Below are positions 28,140 through 37,090 of a stretch of DNA of 64,000 nucleotides, piece after piece. The translations under genes and the position numbers were made by a program. The stretch covers positions 62,001 to 126,000 of the forward strand of contig NZ_JAAHTB010000002.1 of the NCBI RefSeq assembly GCF_010692745.1, in the 5' to 3' direction. Source of the DNA: Methylobacterium sp. BTF04 (GTDB lineage Bacteria > Pseudomonadota > Alphaproteobacteria > Rhizobiales > Beijerinckiaceae). Under the pieces are notes generated by a model. That model saw only the letters and a program-made list of their open reading frames with translations, was not told where the DNA came from and searched no databases. Numbering within the stretch: position 1 is the first letter of the stretch; every line of letters begins with the position of its first letter.

Positions 28140-28628
28140 ATGCGCGATCGACCGAGTTCCCCACACATCCTGATCCGGGGCGCAGCGGCCGTTCTGCTGG
28201 CGCTCCTAGCCGGCATGACCCATGGACGGGCGGCGGAGGTGACGCCGGTGGTGGTCGCGGTGACGGTGGACAACGCCAAGGTGATCCGCCTGCCGGATCG
28301 GACCCAGACCGTGATCGTCGGCAATCCGATCATCGCCGACGTCTCGCTGCAGAAGAACGGCGTCCTGATCCTAACGGGCAAGAGCTTCGGCGCGACCAAC
28401 CTGATCGCCCTCGACGCCGCGGGCACGATGCTCGCCGAGTCGACGATCAGCGTGCAGGCGCCCCAGGCCTCCGTTATCACCGTGCAGCGTGGGCTCGAGC
28501 GCGAATCCTATTCCTGTACGCCGAATTGCCAGCCTTCGGTCCAGCTCGGCGATTCCAACAAGTATTTTGGCGAGGTCAGCAGCCAGGCCGATGCCCGCCG
28601 CATGTTGGCGACCGGCAGTTCCAAGTAG
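28140..28628 (+). CDS. Exported protein with pilus-secretin N-terminal domain (CpaC-like fragment family)
   Basis: A 162-residue protein with a signal peptide (residues about 10-32, MTHGRAAE) and one pilus-assembly N-domain: VTVDNAKVIRLPDRTQTVIVGNPIIADVSL and GKSFGATNLIALD. This is the domain that opens CpaC, but no secretin ring domain follows. Two Cys in SYSCTPNCQPS could form a disulfide. It is divergent from flp, which suggests a role in pilus or secretin assembly in the periplasm. This is a stand-alone gene, not a truncated secretin: it ends in a proper stop followed by a terminator. Confidence 0.85.
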   Translation: MRDRPSSPHILIRGAAAVLLALLAGMTHGRAAEVTPVVVAVTVDNAKVIRLPDRTQTVIVGNPIIADVSLQKNGVLILTGKSFGATNLIALDAAGTMLAESTISVQAPQASVITVQRGLERESYSCTPNCQPSVQLGDSNKYFGEVSSQADARRMLATGSSK

Positions 28629-28665
28629 AGACCGCCTCCCAATAATCGCGCGGCGAAGGTCGATA

Positions 28666-28703
28666 CGAACAAGGCCGGAGCATGGACCCGGCCTTGTTCG
28701 TTT
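28666..28703 (+). terminator. Bidirectional terminator
   Basis: A perfect 13-bp stem (CGAACAAGGCCGG/CCGGCCTTGTTCG) with a 9-base loop and TTT following. It lies between convergent genes (the secretin-N-domain gene and the phosphohexomutase), so it can serve both. Confidence 0.85.
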
Positions 28704-28729
28704 CCGTTCCGGTCTCGAGGGCGGCGCGG

Positions 28730-30232
28730 TCAGATCGTCTGGTTGTAGGCTCCGACGCTCGTGTTCTCGCGCAGGACGCCGTCCACCGCCTTGAACATCT
28801 CGTGCAGGCGGGCCTCGGATACCGGGCTTTCGATCACCACCACGAGTTCGGGCTTGTTCGAGGAGGCACGCACCAGCCCCCAGGTTCCATCCTCGGTGGT
28901 CACGCGGATGCCGTTCACGGTGACGATGTCGATGATTTTCGACCCGCCGATCGTCTCGCCGGCCGCATGCATCGCCTTCAGGCGGGCGGTGACGGTATCG
29001 ACGACCCCGTACTTCACCTCATCGGCGCAATGGGGCGACATGGTCGGCGAGCCCCAGGTCTTGGGGAGGGCCCGGTAGAGGTCGGCCATCGACACGCCCG
29101 GGTTGCGATCGAGCATCTCGATCACCGCGATGGCCGTCAGCAGGCCGTCGTCGTAGCCGCGCCCGATCGGCTCGTTGAAGAAGAAGTGCCCGGACTTCTC
29201 GAATCCGGCGAGCGCGCCGAGTTCGTTGACCCGGCGCTTGATGTAGGAGTGGCCGGTTTTCCAGTAATCCGTCCGGACGCTCTGCGCCTGTAGCTCCGGA
29301 TCGGTATGGTAGAGCCCGGTCGACTTGACGTCGACCACGAAGGTCGCGCCGGGGTGAAGCTTCGACAGATCGCGCGCCAGCATGACGCCGATCTTGTCGG
29401 CGAAGATCTCTTCGCCCTCGTTGTCGACGACGCCGCACCGGTCACCATCGCCATCGAAGCCGAGGCCGATATCGGCCCCCGTCTCCTTCACCTTGGCGGC
29501 GATGGCATGGAGCATCTCCATGTCCTCGGGGTTCGGGTTGTAGCGCGGGAAGGTATAGTCGGGCGAGACATCGAGGGGCACCACTTCGACCCCGAGCGCT
29601 TCGAGCAGCTTCGGTGCGAAGGCGCCGGCAGTGCCGTTGCCGCAGGCGGCGACGACCTTGAGTTTTCGCGAGATCGGCTTTGCGCGGGTCTTCAGGTCGT
29701 TGAGGTAGACCTGCGAGAAGCCTTCGACGAACTCGTAGGCGCCGCCGTCGCGGTACTGGTAGGTACCGCCGAGCACGATCTCCTTGAGCCGGCCCATCTC
29801 CTCTGGCCCGAAGGTCATCGGCCGGTTGGCGCCCATCTTCACGCCGGTCCAGCCATTGTCGTTGTGCGAGGCGGTGACCATCGCGACGCAGGGACAATCG
29901 AGGGCGAACTGCCCGAAATAGGCCATCGGCGACAGGGCGAGGCCGACATCCTTCACCCGGAGGCCGGCCGCCTGCATGCCGGCGATGAGCGCGAGCTTGA
30001 TCGACGCGGAATAGGCGCGGAAATCGTGGCCGGTGACGATGTCGGGTCGGATGCCCATCTCGTGCACCAGCGTGCCGATGCCGAGCCCGAGCGCCTGGAC
30101 GCCCATCAGGTTGATCTCGTCGGGGAACAGCCAGCGGGCATCGTATTCGCGAAAGCCCGTGGGCTTCACCAGCGGCAGCTGCTCGAATTCGAAGGTGTTC
30201 GGGGTCAGTGCGGCTTGCGGCTTCGGAAACAT
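28730..30232 (-). CDS. Phosphomannomutase/phosphoglucomutase
   Basis: A 500-residue cytosolic alpha-D-phosphohexomutase. Catalytic Ser122 lies in MVTASHNDNGW, the Mg-binding loop is GFDGDGDR, the sugar-binding loop is near GFEKSGHFFF, and the C-terminal phosphate-binding loop is near VRASSNKPE. It interconverts hexose-1- and -6-phosphates for envelope polysaccharides. It is AlgC/ManB-like; mannose versus glucose preference cannot be set by eye. The gene stands alone, 70 bases from the protease-like gene upstream. Confidence 0.92.
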   Translation of the reverse strand: MFPKPQAALTPNTFEFEQLPLVKPTGFREYDARWLFPDEINLMGVQALGLGIGTLVHEMGIRPDIVTGHDFRAYSASIKLALIAGMQAAGLRVKDVGLALSPMAYFGQFALDCPCVAMVTASHNDNGWTGVKMGANRPMTFGPEEMGRLKEIVLGGTYQYRDGGAYEFVEGFSQVYLNDLKTRAKPISRKLKVVAACGNGTAGAFAPKLLEALGVEVVPLDVSPDYTFPRYNPNPEDMEMLHAIAAKVKETGADIGLGFDGDGDRCGVVDNEGEEIFADKIGVMLARDLSKLHPGATFVVDVKSTGLYHTDPELQAQSVRTDYWKTGHSYIKRRVNELGALAGFEKSGHFFFNEPIGRGYDDGLLTAIAVIEMLDRNPGVSMADLYRALPKTWGSPTMSPHCADEVKYGVVDTVTARLKAMHAAGETIGGSKIIDIVTVNGIRVTTEDGTWGLVRASSNKPELVVVIESPVSEARLHEMFKAVDGVLRENTSVGAYNQTI

Positions 30233-30302
30233 CGCGGGCCCTCGTCGTCACGGTGTGGCGTCGATGCGGCTTAGCCGACGGTCCGCCGGACGGCAAAGGG
30301 TA

Positions 30303-30836
30303 TCACCCGCGCAAGGTCAGCCGGCCATTCGCCATGCTGAACTCCGACAGGCGCCGCAAGAACGACATGCCGAGGAGGCTGGTCGCGAGGCGGCCTCGCG
30401 GCATCACCACCGCGTCCACGGCCTGGACCGTGATCGTCCCGACCCGAATCGTCCCGATGCGGACGGTCGCCGCGAGGATCGTCCCGTTTGCCGTCTGGAT
30501 CGGATGGCTGAAATCCCGCTCGCTGAATCGCAGACCGGCGCGTTGCGCGTCTTCATAGGTGAAGGTGCAGACCGTGGCGCCGGTATCCAGCAGCATGCGC
30601 AGGTGCGCGCCGTCGATCGTCGCATCGGCGGCAAAGTGGCCCCCGCCATCGGCGAACAGCGTCAGGGCATTGCGTAAGACTTCGTTGGCGGGAGCAGCGC
30701 CGGCTCGCGCCGGATCCGGTCGCGTCTGAACCGTCTCGACCGCCGGAGCGACGCGATCGATCTTCGAAACGATGCTCACGCCCCACAAAGCCGCGACACC
30801 CGTCACGCCCAACGCCCATACGATCGGTCGCGTCAT
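30303..30836 (-). CDS. Membrane-anchored retropepsin-like aspartic protease (TIGR02281 type)
   Basis: A 177-residue protein with one N-terminal membrane helix (about residues 4-22) and a periplasmic single-domain aspartyl protease. The active-site motif is LLDTGATVCTF (the DTGA triad), with the conserved C-terminal SLLGMSFL. Such proteins dimerise to form one active site, as in retropepsins. Substrates are unknown. ATG 30836 is preferred to GTG 30854. It is divergent from rplY across a 330-base gap. Confidence 0.87.
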   Translation of the reverse strand: MTRPIVWALGVTGVAALWGVSIVSKIDRVAPAVETVQTRPDPARAGAAPANEVLRNALTLFADGGGHFAADATIDGAHLRMLLDTGATVCTFTYEDAQRAGLRFSERDFSHPIQTANGTILAATVRIGTIRVGTITVQAVDAVVMPRGRLATSLLGMSFLRRLSEFSMANGRLTLRG

Positions 30837-31166
30837 CCGTTCCACCCGCGCCACACCGCCCGAGTGCTACGGCCGTCCTGGTGAAGGAACCTGTGCCGCG
30901 AAGACCGAACCCACTTCGGATTCACCGGCTATGGTTGAAACATCGGTAGGCCGATCGGCACAAATTAGAGGATGTCGTCGTTCGGTCCGGTTCCATTACA
31001 GGGCCGGACACACGTTGCACGACAGGGGACTTGGCGCTATACGCCGTCCTCGCGCCCGCCAGACACCCTTGGAGGCACGGGCGCAATCGGGGATCGGGGC
31101 ACGGCCGTCCGTTTCGGGCGGCCTTTCGCGTTCCTCGGGTTGTTCAATCACTTAAAGGATCACGCC
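30837..31166. other. Intergenic region upstream of rplY
   Basis: This holds the divergent promoters of the protease gene and rplY. The identifiable content is the sigma-70-like promoter at 31015-31043 and an about 115-base GC-rich rplY leader. No small gene was recognised. Confidence 0.5.
31015..31043 (+). promoter_or_regulatory. Sigma-70-type promoter of rplY
   Basis: TTGCAC (31015-31020), exactly 17 bases, then TATACG (31038-31043). Transcription would begin near 31050, giving a leader of about 115 bases before the rplY start. It is the best housekeeping-type promoter I found by eye. Confidence 0.65.
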
Positions 31167-31859
31167 ATGAGCGCAGTCAAGACGCTTGAGGCCGTGGCAC
31201 GCGACCGGGTCGGCAAGGGGGCCGCCCGGGCCGTTCGTCGCCAGGGCCACGTTCCCGCCGTCATCTACGGTGGCGGCCAGGCCCCGCAGGCCATTGCCAT
31301 CGACCTCATCCGCACCCGTACCCTGATCTATGCCGGCGGCTTCAAGACGACGCTGTTCGAGATCAATGCCGGCGGCAAGAAGACCCGTGCGATCCCGCGC
31401 GACTTCCAGCTCGACCCGGTCACCGGCGTGCCGATGCATGTCGACTTCCTGCGCGTCGTCGCCGGCCAGTCGATCACCGTCGAAGTGCCGGTGCACTTCC
31501 TGAACGAAGACGCGGCGCCCGGCATCAAGCAGAAGGGCGGCACGCTCAACATCGTGCTTCACACCCTGGCCCTGGAAGTCGCCCCCGACGCGATCCCCGA
31601 GGCGGTCGAGATCGACCTCACCGGCCGCGAGATCGGTGACGCGATCCACATCGCCGACGTGAAGCTGCCCTCCGGCGCGACCTTCACCGGCGAGCCGGAT
31701 GCCACGGTCGCCAACGTCGTGCCGCCGACCGTGCTCGGCGCCGAGGTCGAGGCCGAAGAGGCCGCGATCGCCGAGGCTCAGTCCGCCGAGGCCGCCGAGG
31801 AGAAGGCCGAAGAGGCCGCCGAAGAAGAGGCCGCCGAGGACGAGAAGAAGGAGGACTGA
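31167..31859 (+). CDS. rplY: 50S ribosomal protein L25 (Ctc/TL5 form)
   Basis: The 5S-rRNA-binding ribosomal protein in the long two-domain form (230 residues). The L25 domain spans residues 1-95 and contains [19 protein letters not shown]. The TL5/CTC C-terminal domain follows (about 96-190, [17 protein letters not shown]). It ends in an about 35-residue Glu/Ala tail ([18 protein letters not shown]). Start ATG 31167 has AAAGGA nine bases upstream; upstream open frame to 30972 is leader. Ctc forms are often stress-related. pth follows. Confidence 0.95.
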   Translation: MSAVKTLEAVARDRVGKGAARAVRRQGHVPAVIYGGGQAPQAIAIDLIRTRTLIYAGGFKTTLFEINAGGKKTRAIPRDFQLDPVTGVPMHVDFLRVVAGQSITVEVPVHFLNEDAAPGIKQKGGTLNIVLHTLALEVAPDAIPEAVEIDLTGREIGDAIHIADVKLPSGATFTGEPDATVANVVPPTVLGAEVEAEEAAIAEAQSAEAAEEKAEEAAEEEAAEDEKKED

Positions 31860-31892
31860 AACCAGGGTTCTCCCCGGTTTCATGGTCCAGAG

Positions 31893-31927
31893 GATGCCCC
31901 GGCCGTCAGGCTGGGGCATCGCCGTTT
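31893..31927 (+). terminator. Hairpin between rplY and pth
   Basis: A 12-bp stem (GATGCCCCGGCC with GGCTGGGGCATC, one G-T pair) with a 4-base loop, followed by GCCGTTTT. It is likely an attenuating terminator or processing site in the rplY-pth transcript, since pth starts 82 bases later. Confidence 0.6.
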
Positions 31928-32008
31928 TGGGCATCGGTCCAGAGGGTGGAGTCCGGTTCTCGGGACAGCCGGCCCGGAATCCAGAATAAGGACAGGAAGA
32001 CCCGCGCG

Positions 32009-32617
32009 ATGCGCCTGATCGTCGGCCTCGGCAATCCCGGTTCCCGCTACGCCAGGAATCGCCACAACATCGGTTTCCTGGCCGTCGACGCGATCGCGCG
32101 CGTCCACCGCGCCGGCCCCTGGCGGAAGAAATTCCAGGGCGAGATCGCCGAAGTGGCGCTCGGGTCCGAACGCGCCATCCTGCTCAAGCCGCAGACCTTC
32201 ATGAACGATTCGGGGCGCTCGGTGTCGGAAGCGCAGCGCTTCTACAAGATCGCGCTCGGCGACGTGATCGTGCTCCATGACGAACTCGACCTCGCGCCGG
32301 CCAAGCTCCGGGTGAAGAGCGGTGGCGGCAATGCCGGCCATAACGGTTTGCGCTCGATCACGGCGCAATGCGGCAACGACTATCGCCGGGTCCGCCTCGG
32401 CATCGGTCATCCGGGCGACAAGGCGCTGGTCCATGCCTATGTGCTGAACGATTTCGGCAAGGGTGAGGAAGCCTGGGTCGACGACCTCGACCGAGCCATC
32501 GCCGACCACGCCGCACTCCTGGCCGCCGGCGAGGATGCGAGCTTCCAGAACAAGGTACACCTCGCCATGGCCGGGCGCGGCTGGGACGACGTCAAGCAGG
32601 TCAACGCCCGCGATTGA
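32009..32617 (+). CDS. pth: Peptidyl-tRNA hydrolase
   Basis: Recycles tRNA from peptidyl-tRNA dropped by ribosomes. The 202-residue protein begins [11 protein letters not shown] and has RNRHNIGF (catalytic His), [17 protein letters not shown] and [12 protein letters not shown], all standard Pth motifs. ATG 32009 is preceded by GGACAGGAAG. The rplY-pth-ychF order, here interrupted by a toxin-antitoxin pair, is common in alphaproteobacteria. Confidence 0.97.
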   Translation: MRLIVGLGNPGSRYARNRHNIGFLAVDAIARVHRAGPWRKKFQGEIAEVALGSERAILLKPQTFMNDSGRSVSEAQRFYKIALGDVIVLHDELDLAPAKLRVKSGGGNAGHNGLRSITAQCGNDYRRVRLGIGHPGDKALVHAYVLNDFGKGEEAWVDDLDRAIADHAALLAAGEDASFQNKVHLAMAGRGWDDVKQVNARD

Positions 32618-32643
32618 CACGAAAACACGAGGACACGATAGCG

Positions 32644-32904
32644 ATGTCCGAAGCGGGCGCGGAGGTTGCGGTGAAGTACGTGACGGTGACGATGGACGCG
32701 GCGATCCTGCACCGCGCGCACGTCGCCGCGCCGCGCGATGGCAAGAGCCTGTCCACCTTCATCGCCGAAATGGTCGAGCGGCGCGTCGGTCGTCCGCTCT
32801 TTCAGAGAACGGCGCTCGACAGTTTCCTCGCGGGACCGCCGCTTCATCTTCTCGACGCGGATCGCCGAGCGCCGATACGCGATCAAGCCGACGATGACGA
32901 GTGA
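32644..32904 (+). CDS. Antitoxin-like protein (VapB-type partner)
   Basis: An 86-residue protein just upstream of, and overlapping by 11 bases, a PIN-domain toxin gene. Its N-terminal half (VKYVTVTMDAAILHRAHVAA, GKSLSTFIAEMVERRVG) has the beta-helix-helix pattern of ribbon-helix-helix antitoxins. The C-terminal half would wrap the toxin. ATG 32644 has GAGGA upstream. No family name is certain. With its partner gene frameshifted (next entry), it may now act as an orphan regulator. Confidence 0.7.
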   Translation: MSEAGAEVAVKYVTVTMDAAILHRAHVAAPRDGKSLSTFIAEMVERRVGRPLFQRTALDSFLAGPPLHLLDADRRAPIRDQADDDE

Positions 32905-33352
32905 CATCGGATCGGTTCGAGGCCGAGTGTTCGTGGATACGGACGTCTTCATCGACGCCCGTGACGACCGGTTTCCAGAGAAGCAGACGGTGGCTCGCTG
33001 TGTTGGCGTATTACGGCCTGATCGTGGTGAGTCCGCAGATTCTGGGCGAGCTTCACGCCTTGATTGTGTGCGGGGCCGGCTGCCGGTCGACCCGGAGGAA
33101 GCCCGGCGCACCACGCTGGCGTCGGAGAAATGGTCGGAGGGCACCACCGATCTCGATCTCCTCGGCGATGCCTGGGCGGTGCGCGCGCGGACGCGCTTTC
33201 CCTGGTGGGATTGCGTCATACTGGCGACCGCGATCCGGACCGGATACCGCTTCCTCCTATCCGAGGATGATCGACACGGTCGCGAGGTCGAAGGCACCAC
33301 GATCGTCAATCCATTTCGGGCTTCGCCCGATACGATCTTCGCGAATTCTTGA
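32894..33352 (+). pseudogene. PIN-domain (VapC-like) toxin with two compensating frameshifts
   Basis: The open frame (152 codons) starts well (VFVDTDVFIDARDDRFPEKQ, first catalytic Asp) and ends well (FPWWDCVILATA, SEDDRHG). Residues 32-59 (32987-33070), however, do not fit a PIN fold. Reading that segment one base later gives RWLAVLAYYGLIVVSPQILG followed by ELHALIV, the expected middle with its conserved acidic Glu. An extra base near 32987 and an extra TG in GTGTG (33066-33070) explain it. The produced protein would lack one active-site acid, so it is probably inactive. Sequencing error is the alternative. The start overlaps the antitoxin stop by 11 bases. Confidence 0.75.
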
Positions 33353-33360
33353 GGGATATC

Positions 33361-34458
33361 ATGGGCTTCAAATGCGGCATCGTCGGCCTGCCGAACGTCG
33401 GCAAGTCGACCCTCTTCAACGCGCTGACGCAGACGGCGGCGGCCCAGGCCGCCAACTATCCGTTCTGCACCATCGAGCCGAATGTCGGCGAGGTGGCGGT
33501 GCCCGACGCGCGCCTCGATGATCTGGCCCGCATCGCGGCCTCCAAGGAGATCATCCCGACGCGCCTGACCTTCGTCGACATCGCCGGTCTGGTGCGCGGC
33601 GCCTCGAAGGGCGAGGGCCTCGGCAACCAGTTCCTCGCCAACATCCGCGAGGTCGATGCCATCGCCCACGTGGTGCGCTGCTTCACGGATGGCGACGTCA
33701 CCCACGTTGAGGGCAAGGTCGACCCGGCCGCCGACATCGAGACCATCGAGACCGAGCTGATGCTGGCAGATCTCGACAGCCTCGAGAAGCGCGTCATCGC
33801 CCTGGAGAAGAAGGCCAAGGGCGCCGACAAGGAAGCCAAGGAGGCCCTCGACCTGGTGATGCGGGCGCTGCCGCTCCTGCGCGAGGGCAAGCCGGCCCGG
33901 CTGGTCCAGCGTAAGCCCGAGGAAGAGGCGCTGTTCCAGACCCTCGGCCTGATGACCGCCAAGCCGGTGCTCTACGTCTGCAACGTCGACGAGGCCGATG
34001 CCGACAAGGGCAATGCCTATTCCGACACGGTGATGGCGCAGGCCAAGGCCGAGGGCGCCAAGGCCGTGGTGGTCTCGGCCAAGATCGAGAGCGAGATCGC
34101 GGTGATGCCGCAGGCCGATCAGGGCGACTTCCTCGAAGCCGTCGGGCTGGCCGAGCCCGGCCTCAACCGCGTGATCCGTGCCGGCTACGAGCTTCTCGGC
34201 CTGATCACCTACTTCACCGTCGGGCCGAAGGAGGCCCGTGCCTGGACTATCGAGAAGGGCACCCGCGCGCCGGCCGCGGCCGGGGTGATCCACTCGGATT
34301 TCGAGAAGGGCTTCATCCGCGCCGAGACCATCGCGTTTGCCGACTACACCACCCTGAAGGGTGAGAGCGGCGCCAAGGAAGCCGGCAAGTTCCGCCTCGA
34401 GGGCAAGGAGTACGTGGTGCAGGACGGCGACGTGCTGCATTTCCGCTTCGCCAACTGA
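33361..34458 (+). CDS. ychF: Redox-regulated ATPase YchF (Obg family)
   Basis: A 365-residue TRAFAC-class P-loop protein that prefers ATP to GTP and associates with ribosomes. Walker A is GLPNVGKST (residues 9-17), followed by [19 protein letters not shown] (switch II). The specificity motif CNVDEAD replaces NKxD. A coiled-coil insert (about 130-180) and a C-terminal TGS domain (from about 280) complete the protein. The start is ATG 33361, 8 bases after the toxin-gene stop. A 14-bp hairpin follows. Confidence 0.96.
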   Translation: MGFKCGIVGLPNVGKSTLFNALTQTAAAQAANYPFCTIEPNVGEVAVPDARLDDLARIAASKEIIPTRLTFVDIAGLVRGASKGEGLGNQFLANIREVDAIAHVVRCFTDGDVTHVEGKVDPAADIETIETELMLADLDSLEKRVIALEKKAKGADKEAKEALDLVMRALPLLREGKPARLVQRKPEEEALFQTLGLMTAKPVLYVCNVDEADADKGNAYSDTVMAQAKAEGAKAVVVSAKIESEIAVMPQADQGDFLEAVGLAEPGLNRVIRAGYELLGLITYFTVGPKEARAWTIEKGTRAPAAAGVIHSDFEKGFIRAETIAFADYTTLKGESGAKEAGKFRLEGKEYVVQDGDVLHFRFAN

Positions 34459-34463
34459 GACAG

Positions 34464-34494
34464 GATCCGGAAGACCGCGTCGGTCTTCCGGATC
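34464..34494 (+). terminator. Hairpin after ychF
   Basis: A perfect 14-bp stem (GATCCGGAAGACCG/CGGTCTTCCGGATC) with a CGT loop, 5 bases after the ychF stop. It has no T-tract, so it may be a terminator or a message-stabilising hairpin. Confidence 0.6.
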
Positions 34495-34511
34495 GCGACA
34501 GGCTCCCTCTT

Positions 34512-34570
34512 CCGAAACGAGAGGGAGACTGCCTCGCCCGTGCCCACCAAGGTCATCGACCAGAAACCTG
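34512..34570 (+). repeat. Dispersed intergenic repeat, copy 2
   Basis: The counterpart of 3192-3250 in the same orientation and context (after a hairpin following a plus-strand gene). The two share GAGAGGG, then GCCC, and the core GCCCACC(A/G)AGGTC and TCGACC. Copy 2 sits between ychF and the MaoC gene. Confidence 0.5.
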
Positions 34571-34644
34571 GCATCGCGGCGCCTGATTTGCGGCGCTTCC
34601 AGTCGGGTCGCCCTGGCTTGCTCGCAAAATGCGAAAGGACCTGC

Positions 34645-35640
34645 ATGACCGGTATCGCCTTCGAGGATTTCACGCCCGGCGCCGTCATCGAAGGCGGCCC
34701 GATCACCGTGACCCGCGACGAGATTGTTGCGTTCGCGGCCGAGTTCGACCCGCAGCCGTTCCATCTCGACGAAGCCGCTGCCGAAGCCAGCTTCGTCGGT
34801 CGGCTCATCGGCTCGGGCTGGCAGAGCGCCGGGTTCGGCATGCGGATGGTGCAGAAGCACGTCTTCCGCGGCGCCACCTCCATGGGCTCCCCCGGCATCC
34901 TGCACCTGCGCTGGGCCCGTCCGGTATTCCCGGGCGACACCCTGCGCATCACAGTGAAGGTGGACAGTTGCCGCGCCTCGAACACCAAGCCCGACCGCGG
35001 CTTCGTTCGCTTCGACCTGAAAATGCGCAATGGCCGCGACGAAACGGTGATGACGCAGGCGTTCACCGTGATGCTCGCCCGGCGCGGAATCGTGCCGCTG
35101 CCGCCGCGGGTTTTGACCCTCGCCAAGCCCGATCCGGTGATCGAGGGCACCGACGCGGAGCGGATCGAGTTCCTGAAGGATGCGCCGCTCGGGGCACGCC
35201 GCGATCTCGGCTCACACGTCTTCACCCCCGAAGCGATCATCGCCTTCGCCAAGGCGTATGACCCGCAGGTGTTCCACCTCGATGCCGAGGCCGCGCGCCG
35301 TACCCAGTTCGGGGCACTCTGCGCGTCCGGCTGGCACACGGCGGCCGTCTGGATGAAACGCCTGCACATCACCCGCGAGCGCGACCTCGCCTTCACCGGA
35401 CTGTCCGGCCCGACACCGAAGCTCGGCCCGTCGCCGGGCTTTCGCGATATGCGCTGGCTCGTCCCGGTCTATGCGGGCGACACGATCCGCTACGCCTGTT
35501 CCCTGACGGAGGCGCGCCGCACCGCTTCGCGCCCCGGCTGGGGCTTGGCGAACCACCACAACACCGGGATCAACCAGCACGGCGTCACCGTCTTCGAATT
35601 CACCGGCTCGGTGTTCATCGAGTGGGAGCCGACGGCCTGA
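34645..35640 (+). CDS. MaoC-family hydratase, two tandem domains
   Basis: A 331-residue protein of two fused MaoC hot-dog domains. Domain 1 (about 1-150) has FAAEFDPQPFHLDE, and domain 2 (about 165-331) has FAKAYDPQVFHLD. Each carries the Asp/His hydratase motif, so both may be active. MaoC proteins hydrate enoyl-CoA-type thioesters, as in beta-oxidation, polyhydroxybutyrate and ethylmalonyl-CoA metabolism (mesaconyl-CoA hydratase is one such enzyme). ATG 34645 has AAAGGA 7 bases upstream. It is convergent with mtnA. Confidence 0.85.
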   Translation: MTGIAFEDFTPGAVIEGGPITVTRDEIVAFAAEFDPQPFHLDEAAAEASFVGRLIGSGWQSAGFGMRMVQKHVFRGATSMGSPGILHLRWARPVFPGDTLRITVKVDSCRASNTKPDRGFVRFDLKMRNGRDETVMTQAFTVMLARRGIVPLPPRVLTLAKPDPVIEGTDAERIEFLKDAPLGARRDLGSHVFTPEAIIAFAKAYDPQVFHLDAEAARRTQFGALCASGWHTAAVWMKRLHITRERDLAFTGLSGPTPKLGPSPGFRDMRWLVPVYAGDTIRYACSLTEARRTASRPGWGLANHHNTGINQHGVTVFEFTGSVFIEWEPTA

Positions 35641-35646
35641 GTCTGG

Positions 35647-36744
35647 TCAGGCTGCCGCCCGCCGCTCGGGGTAGAGCGCCAGCAACCCCTCCGCACTCGC
35701 CCTCGCGACACCGCGCTCGGTGATGATCCCGGTCACCAGACGGGCCGGCGTCACGTCGAAGGCCGGATTGGCCACGGGGCTTCCCGGAGAGACCACCTCG
35801 ATCGTCGCGAAGCCGCCATCGGCGAGGCGGCCGGTGAGATGCGAGACCTCACGGCCGTCGCGCTCCTCGATGGGAATCTCCTTCACGCCGTCGTCGAGCG
35901 TCCAGTCGATGGTCGAGAACGGCAGGGCGACGTAGAACGGAATCCGGTTGTCGTCGGCGGCCAGCGCCTTCAGGTAGGTGCCGATCTTGTTGCAGACGTC
36001 GCCGCTCGCGGTGGTGCGATCCGAGCCGACGATGCAGAGGTCGATCTGCCCGCGCTGCATCAGGTGGCCGCCGGCATTGTCGGCGATGACCGTGTGCGGC
36101 ACGCCGTGGGCGTTGAGCTCGAAAGCGGTGAGCGCGGCGCCCTGGTTGCGCGGCCGGGTCTCGTCCACGAACACATGGACCGGTACGCCAGCATCGTGCG
36201 CGACATAGATCGGCGCGAGGGCGGTGCCCCAATCGACGGTGGCGAGCCAGCCGGCGTTGCAATGGGTCAGCACATTGATCGGCCGACCTTTTTGGCGATG
36301 CAGATCGGCGAGGATCCGGGCGCCGTGGACGCCGATGGCGTGGCAGCTCTCGACATCCTCGTCGGCGATCCGGCCGGCCTCGGCGAAGGCGAACGCCGCC
36401 CGCTCGGTCTCCGGGACCGCGCGGAGCTTGGCCGCGACTCTGTCGAGGGCCCAGCGCAGGTTGATCGCGGTGGGTCGCGTATCCGCCAGGAACTCTACCG
36501 CCCGGTCGATGCCGCCATCGGACGAATCCTCGGCGAGGCCCAACGCCAATCCGTAGGCTGCGGCGACGCCGATCAGGGGTGCGCCGCGCACCACCATGGT
36601 GCGGATCGCCTGCCCGACTTCGGTCATCGTCGCGAGGGTCTTCAGCTCGAAGGCGAAGGGAAGGCGGGTCTGGTCGATCACCTTGACCGAGATCCCGTCT
36701 TCCGCGGGGAAGATGGCCCGGTAGGGCTGGCCGTCGATCTTCAT
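35647..36744 (-). CDS. mtnA: S-methyl-5-thioribose-1-phosphate isomerase
   Basis: A methionine-salvage enzyme converting methylthioribose-1-phosphate to the ribulose form. The 365-residue protein has RGAPLIGVAAAYGLALG near residue 55, the catalytic Cys region LTHCNAGWLATVDWGTA, FVDETRPRNQGA, and IVGSDRTTASGDVCNKIGTY with the catalytic Asp. This identifies it within the eIF2B-like family. No SAM riboswitch or other salvage genes adjoin it. A HicA gene lies 51 bases upstream. Confidence 0.95.
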   Translation of the reverse strand: MKIDGQPYRAIFPAEDGISVKVIDQTRLPFAFELKTLATMTEVGQAIRTMVVRGAPLIGVAAAYGLALGLAEDSSDGGIDRAVEFLADTRPTAINLRWALDRVAAKLRAVPETERAAFAFAEAGRIADEDVESCHAIGVHGARILADLHRQKGRPINVLTHCNAGWLATVDWGTALAPIYVAHDAGVPVHVFVDETRPRNQGAALTAFELNAHGVPHTVIADNAGGHLMQRGQIDLCIVGSDRTTASGDVCNKIGTYLKALAADDNRIPFYVALPFSTIDWTLDDGVKEIPIEERDGREVSHLTGRLADGGFATIEVVSPGSPVANPAFDVTPARLVTGIITERGVARASAEGLLALYPERRAAA

Positions 36745-36795
36745 GCAGTCCGTCCGGTGGGCATTGCGGGCAAAGCGGATGCCGCTGCCTTTACG

Positions 36796-36996
36796 TCAGA
36801 ACGCCTTGCCGAGGCCAGCCTGCTTCAGGACGCCATTAGCGGTGTGACGCGACTTGATGGCGTTATCGACGACCACCTTACGGCCAGTGGATTCGTGCCG
36901 CCAAATCTCATGATCGCCGCGCCCGTTCCGCCAGAACGCATAACCTTGCGCCCTCAGAAGTTTTTTCAGCGGAGGCGTATAATCGGTCAAATGCAA
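36796..36996 (-). CDS. HicA-family toxin (mRNA interferase)
   Basis: A 66-residue double-stranded-RNA-binding-fold toxin. It has KKLLRAQGYAFWRNGRGDHEIW with catalytic His29, then VVVDNAIKSRHTANGVLKQAGL, the HicA pattern of a C-terminal helix. It cleaves mRNA when freed from its antitoxin. It lies downstream of a DUF1902 protein gene on the same strand, a typical HicA/DUF1902 arrangement. The local base composition is lower in GC than in neighbouring genes. Confidence 0.87.
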   Translation of the reverse strand: MHLTDYTPPLKKLLRAQGYAFWRNGRGDHEIWRHESTGRKVVVDNAIKSRHTANGVLKQAGLGKAF

Positions 36997-37090
36997 AAAT
37001 CCCGGCCTCGGGTGTGGCGTCGAACACCCTAGTCGCAGGGACCTAAAGTTCTCTTGTTAGCGAAATATTAGTTTTTACCGACGCGCGCGA

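Noticed and set aside
36745..36795. SAM riboswitch upstream of mtnA
   Set aside because: The gap to the HicA gene is only 51 bases and shows no riboswitch-like structure.
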